Source: Physella acuta (taxonomy: Eukaryota; Mollusca; Gastropoda; Physidae). From it: a stretch of DNA of 64,000 nt. Location of the stretch: assembly GCF_028476545.1 (NCBI RefSeq), contig NW_026731616.1:277001-341000 (forward strand). The letters run 5' to 3'. The position numbers and the translations under genes are program-made. Every line of letters starts with the position of its first letter. The stretch's first letter is position 1. The notes under the pieces were generated by a model. That model did not search any database and was not told the origin of the DNA. It was given only the letters and a program-made list of their open reading frames with translations. Shown one piece after another: positions 13,451 through 23,265 of the stretch.

Positions 13451-13571
13451 CCACAACAATGTGCACACTATAACGTTGTCACTGTCAAACTTTGGGCTTT
13501 ATAGAGTGGTCAGTAAAATGGGGATAGTAAAATCTGCAACAGTAGTTAAAACAACTTCCCAGTGCATACAA

Positions 13572-14085
13572 AATGTAGCTAGTAGAGTTGTCAATAGAAC
13601 ATAAAAAATGTAGCCAAGAGAGTTGCTAATAGAATGTAAACAAAATGTAGCTAGGATAGTTGCCAATAGAATGTAAACAAACTGTAGCTAGCAGAGTTGC
13701 CAATAGAATGTAAACAAAATGTAGCTAGTAGAGTTGTCAATAGAATGTAAACAAAATGTAGCTGGTAGAGTTGCCAATAGAATGTAAACAAAATGTAGCT
13801 AGTAGAGTTGTCAATAGAATGTAAACAAAATGTAGCTGGTAGAGTTGCCAATAGAATGTAAACAAAATGTAGCTAGTAGAGTTGCCAATAGAATGTAAAC
13901 AAAATGTGGATGGGAGAGTTGTCAATAGAATGTAAATAAAATGTAGCTGGAATAGTTGCCAATAGAATGTAAACAAAATGTAGCTAGGAGAGTTGTCAAT
14001 AGAATGTAAATAAAATGTAGCTGGAATAGTTGCCAATAGAATGTAAACAAAATGTAGCTAGGAGAGTTGCCAATAGAATGCAGTT
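13572..14085. repeat. 37-bp minisatellite, about 14 copies
   Basis: The unit is TGTAGCTAGTAGAGTTGCCA plus ATAGAATGTAAACAAAA. Variants alternate (GCTGGTAGAG, GCTAGGAGAG, GTTGTCAATAG). Arm B has about twenty copies. Confidence 0.9.
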
Positions 14086-14106
14086 ATTAAATTCTAACAA
14101 GTAAAA

Positions 14107-14245
14107 TGTACCCATGTGGCTAGTACAGTGTTGGCCAAATAAAGTGGCCGTTAACATGTGGCCAGTGCAGTGTTGGCCAAATAAAGTGGCCGTTAACATG
14201 TGGCCAGTACAGTGTTGGCCAAATAAAGTGGCCGTTAACATGTTG
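14107..14245. repeat. 42-bp tandem repeat, 3 copies
   Basis: The unit is GTGGCCAGTACAGTGTTGGC plus CAAATAAAGTGGCCGTTAACAT-like sequence. Arm B retains about one unit near 54285-54355. Confidence 0.85.
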
Positions 14246-14432
14246 CCCTGTATCCATAACATTGTGGCCAGTTCAATATAGCCAGGGCAAAGTCTAATCG
14301 CTTAGTAATTACCACATTTTTAATTAACTTAAATATTGATTAACACTGGGGTCTTTCATTGCTTATTCAAATACACAAATATAGTCTCGCAAGCCTTCAC
14401 AGAACCCCTGCACACTGTTGAAGTCCTAGAAG

Positions 14433-16144
14433 ATGAAAACTGCTGTTGTAGTTATCGTGTTGTTCATCATTGCAGTATGTCTAATTGAACCTGAACAAGG
14501 TGGGTGGTTGTAAATTCACAATCGGCAACAAGCATTTGTGGTTAGGAAATGTATTGTTATGAAAACTTTCGTCATTATGTTATCATGCTTAATGCATCAA
14601 TAAAAAATAAGTTGATACATTTTAATAATAAAGTTTGCTTTTATAATTTCTAAGAGTGTGACGATACACTTTCTCAGACACCTTACCCACCACATTCCTA
14701 AAAAAGAAATATAACTTTATTCATTGATAAATGCTACAATATAATAATAATAATAATAATAGACAATTTGAAAATTAATAAAACACTTATAAAAAACGTA
14801 TCACAAATGTCGCTTTGGATTATCTTTAATTTTCTCGACAACAGGTATACTTTGGCCAAGGTGCGATGGCTGGTGGAACAATTGTCGGTAAGTTAATCAT
14901 TTTTTTATTGCATAACACGTATGGGGTCATCCATTTATGTCGTCCACAAAAATGTGGATATTTTAGACCGCCTCCCGATCCACATCCCCACCCACCCCCC
15001 CCCCCCCCCCCTACTTGTCCTATTTCGATGACCCACCCTCTAATGCGGATATCCGCACAAATTTAGTAGACCTCTCAAAATATGCTGCAAAATTACTAAT
15101 ACATAATAAATAATGTTAGATAGGGTTTCATCCAACATAATTATAAAATACTAATATATTTCATGTGTACCTTGCTACATTATTAATTGCTAATGTAATA
15201 TAGGATTTGAGATTTTCGTTAGCATCCTATTATAAGCCTAAATAATAATATTAAAAGTTGAGCCTATGAAGTTTTTGGGGAAAAAAGTAACCATGTCAGT
15301 ATAAATTAGGCCTTAGTGATACGCGCTTGCTTCATTTAAAAGTTTCTGTCAAAGCCAAACAACAACTGAAAACTATTAAACATTTGATTTTGTATTTAAG
15401 TGTACGATTTCCTGCCTTAAAATATTAACAGTCATAAAGTAGTAGCCTTCTCAGGCAGTGGCGTAGCGAGGTCGGGTGTCACCCGGTGCGGCACTTAATG
15501 GTGTCACCCCCAAGAGGCGTAGCGACCCTTCCCGGCGCCCGGGGACAAACTTTCAATTTTCGATTCGCACCCAACCCCTCAAACTTTAGATTTGCATCCC
15601 CCCACCCCTCCACCCTTGTCGGGATTTGTCAAATTTGCTCTTAAATGACTTTTTAACACTCGAATTAATCACTTAATTAAGTGGAATTGTCATTTTTCTC
15701 AATATATTTTGCTATTAGTTGTCTTGGTGTCACCCCCTAAATGGTGTCACCCGGTGCGGTCCGTACCCTCCGCCCCCCCCCCCCCCCCCGCCCCCCCCCC
15801 CCTCGCTACACAACTGTTCTCAGGTGATTGAACTTTATCTTTGTTTACTTATTTTTTCTCGTTTTAGACAACATAATTAATCACAAACAAGGTTGAAACA
15901 CAAACGCTACTGTATTTAAACGTGATAACTATCATCTAATTTTTGCCAAAAAGTGATTGTTATATAATTTTCAGACTTCCTTTACGCCCGTAGCAGTCCA
16001 GCTCTTGGTAATGTATTGTTTATGCAAATAAAACCGCCTTGTGATTTACTTTCCCCAGACCTTTGCGAAGATTGCCGTCGGCCGCTCATTCCTTGCCCAT
16101 GCCTTGATGATTCTCAAGTGATGCACATCAAGTCTGTTCGATAA
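14433..16144 (+). CDS. Second small secreted peptide gene, paralogue of the 9258 gene
   Basis: Exon 1 is 14433-14499: MKTAVVVIVLFIIAVCLI then EPEQ, phase 1 donor GTGGGT. Exon 2 is 14845-14887 after ACAG; it encodes GILWPRCDGWWNNC and ends in phase 2 at GTAAGT. Exon lengths (67 and 43 versus 64 and 46), phases and the C-x6-C spacing match gene 1 although the residues differ, which argues for real coding history. The 3' part is uncertain. A candidate last exon with acceptor TTCCCCAG at 16059 contains LCEDCRRPLIPCPC in one frame, ending at 16144. That frame is reached only if a very small exon near 15994-16007 is included. Direct joining gives a Cys-free end, and an exon starting at 15975 gives a short two-Cys product. 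Intron 2 carries a 361-bp MITE. Function is unknown. Confidence 0.55.
14996..15012. repeat. Poly-C tract in intron 2
   Basis: The C run and flanking CCACCC words (about 14970-15012) lie in intron 2 of peptide gene 2. The proline-rich open frame across it is an artefact. Confidence 0.7.
15456..15816. mobile_element. Complete MITE with 8-bp target duplication
   Basis: The left end CAGTGGCGTAGCGAGG and right end CCTCGCTACACAACTG form a terminal inverted repeat. The element is flanked by perfect 8-bp direct repeats TTCTCAGG at 15448-15455 and 15817-15824. An 8-bp duplication suits hAT or P-type elements. Internally it holds GGTGTCACCCGGTGCGG words near both ends and poly-C. It is the best-preserved member of the family at 5665 and 9423. 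Confidence 0.88.
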
Positions 16145-16309
16145 TTATATTAAAGACTTTCAAGCCTGGCTATTCTAATTCAGCTTTAATCCACTAAACA
16201 CAAATTGATGTAGGTCTATATGATGTACTCTGCAATTAAAAAAAACGAATCAATTTCCAGAGTTTGTTGTAATTTGAGCTAACTAAAAAAAAATGTTTGA
16301 ATTACCTGA

Positions 16310-16480
16310 CAGCTGGGGCACGATAGTTGCGGACAGCAACCCATCTAGGAGAGAAAACTTAAGCAGCAAACATGAGTGAGGTCCCTTAGGTAATAGGAAA
16401 ACATTTCGGTAACTACTCCTGCGATACAGCAGATGTCAAGTTGATTAGGTAACACTTCTTCTTTGGGTTAATCAGAGAGA
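16310..16480 (+). mobile_element. SINE B tail fragment
   Basis: CCCATCTAGGAGAGAAAACT resembles the CCCATGTAGGGGAGAAAACT segment of the SINE B copy at 17185. The tRNA-like head is missing. Confidence 0.4.
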
Positions 16481-16629
16481 GAGAGGGGGCCTGATACACG
16501 GGCAACATTTGGCTCTTCTCAACTTACTGTCCAGGCCTTGCGACTTGATTTTATTGGCGCAATCATCCAATCCTCTATTAACTATGTTTGTAGTGAAAAG
16601 TACAATGTGTTATTGTTTGGCAGAGGGAA

Positions 16630-16868
16630 GGATAGGTCTAGCGGTAGAGAGTTACACTAACCCGTAAGTCTCGAATTCGATTCATGGTTTAAGTCAGTAG
16701 ACCATCCCTAAGTCAACCCAGCTCTGGTGGGTACCTAAGTCACGTTAGGAAAACCAAGGCGATTCAGCATAACGCTGACCACACTATCCCTTGATATGCC
16801 GATGTCACAGAAACAAGTGAACTCTACTTCACTTGCCACATAGACCGTCAGGTTTGGAAGGGGAAAAT
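16630..16868 (+). mobile_element. SINE A copy
   Basis: It has TCTAGCGGTAGAGAGTTACA, a B box-like CTCGAATTCGATTC, then GTACCTAAGTCACGTTAGG and the end CCGTCAGGTTTGGAAGGGG. Confidence 0.7.
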
Positions 16869-17180
16869 TATTTTATTGTATGGCTGGTACATTTTAGACA
16901 GCAAAATGTGATCAACACAAAGTTGTCTTTATAAAGTTGACAGTCTAGACTAGAGTGACAATTGTAATTTATTATTGTTTGGCTGGTACAATGTGGACTG
17001 TACAATGTGATCAACACAACGTTTTCTGTATACATTGGACAGTCTGGAGTGAACATCGAAGGTGTAATGTTGTCTATACAATGTGGCCTTTACTTAATAT
17101 CTAAGGATGTATGTAAATTATAATGAAGTTAATAGTGACTCTATGATGTCTAGTACAAACTACTCGCATGTTATATTGGG
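16869..17180. repeat. Degenerate GGCTGGTACA repeat, 2 copies
   Basis: Two copies of roughly 110 bp share TTATTGT-TGGCTGGTACA, AATGTGATCAACACAA and GGACAGTCT. They belong to the same word family as the arrays at 8.5-14.2 kb. Confidence 0.6.
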
Positions 17181-17184
17181 AGTT

Positions 17185-17440
17185 GGCGTGGCCGGGCTCT
17201 TAAACCTCACGGTTGCTAAACCAAATGTCGGAGTTCGAATCTCCGGGCTGACGTGGCTGGATAGTTGAGGACATTAACCCATGTAGGGGAGAAAACTCCA
17301 AAATCAAACAGCTGCTGCCTTGTTGTTTGTTGTGGAAGGACAAAGTACAATAGTACAATCCTAATAGAAAAGCAGGCTAATATCACATGACAAGTTGACA
17401 GGCAATATTTAATTATGTTGGTGGAAATTCCATCGAACAT
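17185..17440 (+). mobile_element. SINE B, tRNA-headed
   Basis: The head GGCGTGGCCGGGCTCTTAAA and the B box GGAGTTCGAATCTCCGGG resemble a Ser/Leu-type tRNA. The tail contains ACTCCAAAATCAAACAGCTG. A second copy lies at 29668-29900. Confidence 0.75.
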
Positions 17441-18699
17441 TATAATTAAGAATATAGAAGAAGTATGTTCTATCTATTGCAAAAATTAGGAAAGTAAAGA
17501 GCACAAAAACATCCCACATAGTTTGCAATTTCAGAGAGTCTGTGTGTTCTCTTTGTTATCCTTGGGTGATTCTCTCAACTGTCATATTAAGTTTTAACCT
17601 TATGAATTTTATTGTGTGAACGTTAAAAAAGAAATCACATTTTAGTTTTTTAAGATCATCTTATATAATAACTACATCATCTTTCTTCTTCGTTCACAAT
17701 TTCTCGATTGGGAAGGAATCCCCCAATACAATTAAGTATGCCTTGTCAACTTTTGATGCATAGCATATTTGCCGCTGACTTAAGATTTCACTGCTTTTCT
17801 TTTTAGATTTGCTTCCATAGTCTTTGTCCAACCAGGAACTAAAAAAAAAAAAAAAAAAAAAAAAATCATCTTAGGCTTTGAAAAATAATTTGGTTTCTAA
17901 ATCTATTTTTTTTAAAATAATGTTTCAATTCTTTGAAAAGTTTTACGATAAACTTGAAATACCATGAATTTTTTTTTTTTAAGTCGTTGTCAAATGCCCC
18001 CCCCCCCCCTTTTTTACTCGCTTGTAACAAAAAATACCGCTTTTTTTCGTAAGCAGGTGGTATACAGTTACATCTGATACATTTATCCAGCAGTTGAACC
18101 GTGTATTTTTAACACAAAAATTGCCGATTGAATTCATACATTTTATTTGTAATTTTTTATGTATTTAAATTTATAAGTGAAAGTATTTTGATTTTAAATT
18201 CAACATGTGGACGTTCACATAGTCCCGCCCCCCCCCCCCCCCCAACTTTCCCTCTCCTCCAGTCGACACGCGTCCACAAAAGTCGATTTTTCTCTGACCA
18301 ACCCCCCCCCCCCCCCACACCTAACCCGTGTGAATGGCATAAATAGTCATAACTACTTCTTAAACTGTTATCATGGTATATTATTGATTTAAGTTCTGCT
18401 CGATTAATCGATATATTTCAGACGTTCAGTGATGTCTTCAGTGCCTCGGCTTTATTCCATTAAAGTAAATAACAAGATGTACGTACATCTGATTGGTATG
18501 GTAATAAATGATTTCCAGTTTTGCTTTAATAGTAAAGTACGCCAAGTTATTCACAATGTAAATATTGTTTAATTAAGTAAACTTTTTCTTAACAAAAAAA
18601 AAACAGCTTATATTATAGACTGCAGCCTATTCGTATTAATACATTGGGAGACGTTAAAACATATCTTAAATTAACCAGATGTTGTGTCAATTAATCTAA
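17441..18699. other. No gene seen; homopolymer-rich
   Basis: It has a poly-A run near 17841-17865, poly-C runs near 17998-18009, 18227-18243 and 18303-18316, and AT-rich sequence without tandem order. Proline-rich open frames across the C runs are artefacts. Confidence 0.4.
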
Positions 18700-19215
18700 T
18701 TATTTTACGTCAAAGGAGACTTTAGACCCGTATGTTACTGGCACTATCTGATGCTGTATGTCAACAAAAATTAAATATTAAAATATACACCGGCTCATAA
18801 TGTATTTGATTTGTATCCTGATAATGACGATACAACTTTATAAAACGAATCTTTAGCATTATAATTAAAGGTGAACAATGATGAGTGTCGAGGGTTGCTA
18901 AACTATTGTACATGCATCCCTTAATGATTGCTCAGTCATGTACACGAATCACGATCGATCATTACATTAAAGACTTTCAATCAGAACTGTGAAGCTACTG
19001 TTATTCTTTTACTATAGTAAAAACCTGTTTTAGGCCTATCTCAAATTTGTATATTTTAATATGTAAGTAAGCGATACATCTAATAGTCTGAGATGAAATA
19101 ATTTTATAAGAACGTGGAGTTTGGCAATGAATTATCACCAATTTGTTAATCTATAAAAGTAAAATGTATTTCATGGGAGATAACTATTATACGAAAATTT
19201 AAAAATAAAAATCTC
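18700..19215 (-). repeat. R1 dispersed repeat, inverted copy
   Basis: It is the reverse complement of the R1 landmarks, including ACTATAGTAAAAACCTG, AGGCCTATCTCAAATT and GGCAATGAATTATCACC. It ends just before the LINE insertion. Confidence 0.6.
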
Positions 19216-19454
19216 TTGTCAAACTAAGAGAAGATAAACAACATATAAAGGTAAACATTTTATTACAAAATGAAATACATTAAAAATAAAATTTAGGTAT
19301 GTTATTTTAAAACTTAAAAAAATTAACTTATTGAATACTTAAAAATGTATGTTAATTGAAATTATAAACACATTATACTTATTTAATAATTGATTGGTAC
19401 AATAAAGAAATATATCGCTCTAATGCGCGTTGTTTATTTCTGGCTCCCTATAAT
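19216..19454. other. Repeat flank upstream of LINE
   Basis: AT-rich sequence that ends with a hairpin-motif-like word, TTTCTGGCTCCCTATAATTA, at about 19437. The in-frame extension of LINE ORF1 into this stretch is probably fortuitous. Confidence 0.4.
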
Positions 19455-19485
19455 TACTGGCCACGGGTGGTCCTCACGCACAACT

Positions 19486-20802
19486 ATGTCGGAAAAATAC
19501 ATCAAACGGCTATTCCTGCCTAAGTTTGGCTTGGCAGGACATGCGCCCAAAACTCTAGAGATTTTCATAGAAGAGGGTTTTTCTTTAGCTACCCTCACAG
19601 CTGACGAACTAAAAAGAGAGCTATGTATGTTATGTAGCCTATCACCAGCTGAATTTGAAAGTCTGTATAACTACGGGACACTGCGTAAATGGTATGTTAC
19701 CATTAGATTAAAGCAATTATATGAAAAAATGCACTTAAAAGAATTTCACAGAGATTTGCCACCTAGGGTAACATCCAGATACAGAGTGCAGAGAATATCA
19801 ATAACCCACGCCGATAAATCTGGGCAAAGGGGCATGCTGAAATGGCTGCCTTCCAAGACAAGCGACGACGATATAATGGCGATTCTGAAATCTATAAGCA
19901 GTCAGGACTCAACACCAATATTTAAGAGAATAGACCAATCAAATGTGGTCCAATTCACCATCTCTCCGGAAAAAGAAGATGTGGAGAGTGTCCCACACTA
20001 TATTATACTTACAAATGAGGCCATCAAAGAAAGCAGAGTCCTTATAATCCTCAATGGGAGGAGGGTGCAATGTTGCCACTGCAACACAGACAGGCACCTG
20101 CCTAAAATGTGTGAGCATTTGAGGACTCGCGCTCTTGACGGCGTCCAGCTAATAGATGGACAGTACAGGGCAATTGAGCCTTGGGATGCAAATGATAAAG
20201 AAGAAGTTAGGGAGCATCTAAGTAACAATAGAAATTTCTTAAAGCATTGGGGCAGTTATGATGTTGACGGAGAAAGACAAAATGAAATGCTTAGAGAAGC
20301 AAGGCATAGAGATGTAGAAGATGCCTTTGGAGTAGATGGCCAAACTGAAGCACATCATACTACTGCAGCACCGCAGCAAGTTAACGAAAGCGTAGCCGAA
20401 ACCACCATAGAGGCTGAAGCCATGGAGAAAATAGCGACCAGAAATTCCATAGTAACAGGGTCTCAAAAAGATGGGGATCAAGAAAATTTGGAGGCAGTCG
20501 ACGAAACAATAAATGATATTCTTCAAGATAACACTAGTTCAGAAAACATAACGAAACCGCTAAAGGAAATTAAAAGCTCACAAAGTATATCAGCAACAAA
20601 GGTATCAGGTCAACTGTCATATAGTCAAGCAATCAGTTCAAGTAAAAATCAATTACCTACAGTAAAGCCACCCCAAAGGGTCGTGACCAGGGCCCAATGG
20701 GATAGCAAACCAGCGGCTGGAAAGTTTGGCGTTAAAAGACCACCACCATCCAGCCCTCCAGAAACAGATGTTCGAAAGAAAACCCCAAATAATTCATGCT
20801 AA
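19486..20802 (+). CDS. LINE ORF1 protein, 438 residues, zinc knuckle
   Basis: It is intact from MSEKY to a TAA at 20800-20802. The start at 19486 is preferred over the in-frame ATG at 19390 because the upstream 32 codons lie in flanking repeat. Residues 196-209 form a CCHC knuckle with spacing C-x2-C-x4-H-x4-C (CHCNTDRHLPKMC). The preceding region is basic and mixed. The C-terminal 150 residues are low in hydrophobics, rich in S, T, E and P, and look disordered. In this LINE class ORF1 binds element RNA to form the ribonucleoprotein. The stop overlaps the ORF2 start (ATGCTAA at 20796-20802). The reading frame is intact even though ORF2 is ruined, so the copy may be young, or ORF1 may be open by chance. 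Confidence 0.8.
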   Translation: MSEKYIKRLFLPKFGLAGHAPKTLEIFIEEGFSLATLTADELKRELCMLCSLSPAEFESLYNYGTLRKWYVTIRLKQLYEKMHLKEFHRDLPPRVTSRYRVQRISITHADKSGQRGMLKWLPSKTSDDDIMAILKSISSQDSTPIFKRIDQSNVVQFTISPEKEDVESVPHYIILTNEAIKESRVLIILNGRRVQCCHCNTDRHLPKMCEHLRTRALDGVQLIDGQYRAIEPWDANDKEEVREHLSNNRNFLKHWGSYDVDGERQNEMLREARHRDVEDAFGVDGQTEAHHTTAAPQQVNESVAETTIEAEAMEKIATRNSIVTGSQKDGDQENLEAVDETINDILQDNTSSENITKPLKEIKSSQSISATKVSGQLSYSQAISSSKNQLPTVKPPQRVVTRAQWDSKPAAGKFGVKRPPPSSPPETDVRKKTPNNSC

Positions 20803-22436
20803 CTCTGGCAACATTGAACATTGGGGGGCTAGGGACAAAACACATTATATAAACAACATAATAAATAAACACAATATTGACATATTACTTTTACAGGAAA
20901 CTAACATTAGAACGACAGAAGAAGCAATTAAACTAGATGCATACATCGGCATCAAAAACTCACTGCACAGTACTGGTTTCAACTGCAGAGGAACCAGTAT
21001 ACTTATATGCCCCAACACATAGACAAGAACAAAAACATTTCTACCACACGCTTAATGAACTTATAAATACCGAATACAAAAACAAGACGATACTTTTAGC
21101 AGGTGATTGTAATATGGTCATAGATGATACAGACCTAATAGGACAAGATGACAGGAAAACGAAAAGACTAAAACACGATAAAGAACAAATTAATACATTA
21201 AACAATATAATAAAAACGACAAGCTTAAAAGACACCTATAAGAATGCACTAAATTTCACTGAAACAACGCACTACAGCAGAACACATCATAGCGCAGCTA
21301 GGCTAGACAGAATATATGCTCATGAAAGTATAACGGTAAACAAAGTAAAACACCTCGCTCAGACACTTACATTTACAGACCACAAAATAGTTATTGCTCA
21401 ACTACAAATTAACTCCTCTCACAGAACAAAGAATACATATTGGAAACTCAACAACACTCTTCTAGAAAATAGCGAATACATCACATAAATAAGGAAGCGA
21501 GCATCAGAATTCACACAGAGAGCATCAAACGCACATGCACTAGAGCTCTGGGAAGATTTTAAATATATGGTACGGAAATACTCTATCAAAATAGCAAGGC
21601 AAATAAACATAGATAGGAAAATTATGGAAGAACTACTAGAAAGACAACTAGATACGTTAATCAGTCATAATGCATCGCAGGACAAAATTGAAAAAGTAGA
21701 ATCAGAATTAAACAAAATACAAACACATAGACACAAGGGAGCGCTAATACGTAGTAGAATAGACATGATAGGCAACGACGACCCCTCCCATTACAACACA
21801 ATTTTGGAAAAAATACACTGCAACAGTAAACAGATATGTAGCATAACAGATGATGACGGGACTATAACAAATGACCTGGAAAGTATAAAACGTCAGTTTA
21901 CTTTATACTATCAAAACCTCTTCAATAAGGAAGATACAGACTATGAAATACAAGAAAAATATCTTAATTACACAACAAGGCTAGACAACGATGACTGTAC
22001 CAAAATCAACGCGCCAATTACTAAAGAGCAAATATCCAAGACTATAGACGGACTAAAACTAAATAAAGCTCCAGGACCAGACGGACTAACCAGTTTTATA
22101 AAACCTTCAAAAATGACTTAATACCCCATTTTACACGCTACATTTCAGGACATACATGAAAGAGAGGATTGTGCTACAGATTTTAACAGGGCATATATAA
22201 CACTCATTCCCAAAAATGATACGGACAGGACAAAAATTATAAATTACATACTTATATCTTTACTGAACAGTGATTATAAAATATTGACAAAAACTTTAGT
22301 TAAGAAACTCGAACCTTTCATATCTAAATTAATACACCCCGATGAACAGTGTAGCATTCCAGGTAGAAACATACACAACCACACGCACTTAATCAGAGAC
22401 ATCATACATTATAGCACGCACAAAAAAAAATTCTGT
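20796..22436 (+). pseudogene. LINE ORF2 remnant: endonuclease and partial reverse transcriptase
   Basis: The endonuclease signature blocks occur in order: TLNIGGL at the start, LLLQETN (catalytic Glu), LLAGDCNMV (normally GDFN) and FTDHKIV (catalytic Asp-His). The reverse transcriptase begins with NKAPGPDGLTS near 22065 and continues through an LLNSDYKILTKTL-like block to about 22430. Frame changes lie near 20840 (by a G run), 21020 and 22100, and there is an in-frame stop near 21486. The polymerase YADD region is absent because the element is truncated. Confidence 0.85.
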
Positions 22437-23265
22437 TAGATTTGGCTGAGGAACTTTACCCAGAAAATTTAAAACAATTTGAAAATGTAGCAAATACCTT
22501 TGCCCACCGTGTTGCAGACATTGGTGCAAACATCTTGACTCAAATAGCGAAAAATGCAAGCACGTTTCACTATTTTTTAATTGCAATGGATAAGTCGCTG
22601 GACAGCTGTTTCACCTCTCAACTGTTCGTGTTCATGAGAGGTGTGGATGAAGACATGAATATAACACAAGAGCTGGCTTTTCTACATAATATTATGGTAC
22701 TGTTACCGAATGTTAAAGAAAACATTTGCTGATTATAACTTGGATTGGACTAACCTCAGTTACCTGACTGTTGATTGGGAAAAGTACATTAGTGGCATAA
22801 AGAAAGGTTTGGTTGGACAAGCGAATAAGAAAAATATTCTACAACCAATGCTCCTGCACTCTATTATTCATCAGCAAGCTTTGAGTGCTAAATATATGGA
22901 CATTAACAGTGTACTGAATCATGAAGAATGCGAATTAATAATGTCACATTGGCTCTACCATAGATATAGAATACGTGAAGAATAATTTGAGAGCAAACTT
23001 GGACTTCAAGTGTGTTTTCGGCCCCCGACAGTGTTTCTTTCAGATTTTTTCTCTGGGGAGGGGGGGTGGGGGCGGCACTTGAAATGTGTATATATTTCTA
23101 TATAAATTATATTTTGTGGGGGTGGGGGTCGAGCGGTAGACGGGGTTTTTTTTGGGTGGGGTGGGGGGCTCCATAACACAAAAGATATGCCTTGAGGAAA
23201 CTCTGGACCCCGAACTGATATTTGATAGTCAATGCGGCCTCGGTGTGAAAAGTTTGGAGACCCAT
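22437..23265 (+). pseudogene. hAT (Charlie-type) transposase remnant
   Basis: 22442-22732 gives FHYFLIAMDKSLDSC and LFVFMRGVDEDMNITQEL, and 22710-22985 gives the LDWTNLSYLTVDWEK and LHSIIHQQALSAKYMD blocks. These match the central catalytic part of Charlie-like transposases and domesticated relatives such as GTF2IRD2 and ZBED5. One frame change separates the two pieces; the expected Asp-Glu pair of IALDES is now MDKS. A TGCGGCCTCGGTGTGAAAAG word and inverted GGGTCTCCAAACTTTT near 23230-23262 resemble the right terminal repeat of this group. The left part is missing at the LINE junction. Confidence 0.8.
23030..23185. repeat. G-rich module
   Basis: Runs of 4-9 G in several clusters around TTTCAGATTTTTTCTCTGGG. 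Comparable G- or C-rich modules occur near 8820, 30680, 41930, 45000 and 49600-50060. Confidence 0.6.

Larger units (their letters stand above)
12440..14605 (+). repeat. Inverted segmental duplication, arm A
   Basis: This stretch matches the reverse complement of 53937-56390 in order: SINE A, 30-bp array, 37-bp array, 42-bp unit, then exon 1 of a secreted-peptide gene. It breaks off just after the exon at the word ATGCATCAATA. The arms differ most in array copy number. Confidence 0.85.
19455..22436 (+). mobile_element. Tx1/L1-type LINE, 3'-truncated
   Basis: The two-ORF layout is clear: a nucleic-acid-binding ORF1 with a zinc knuckle, followed at once by ORF2 with an apurinic-type endonuclease and the start of a reverse transcriptase. 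Sequence stops inside the polymerase near 22436, where hAT transposase sequence begins. No poly-A tail or target duplication was found. ORF1 is open throughout but ORF2 is broken several times, so the element is inactive. Confidence 0.85.

Noticed and set aside
13060-14245. Possible CRISPR-like arrays (also 37848, 56061 and 62371)
   Set aside because: Units are directly adjacent with no unique spacers, in an intron-bearing eukaryotic setting.
13038-14262. Long repeat-containing open frames across the 30-bp and 37-bp arrays (also 54461-55536)
   Set aside because: They are translations of minisatellites, in several frames at once, and change with copy number between the duplicated arms.
14866-15066. 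Proline-rich open frames over poly-C runs (also 18128, 30683 and 45051)
   Set aside because: Homopolymer artefacts; runs lie in intron or repeat sequence.
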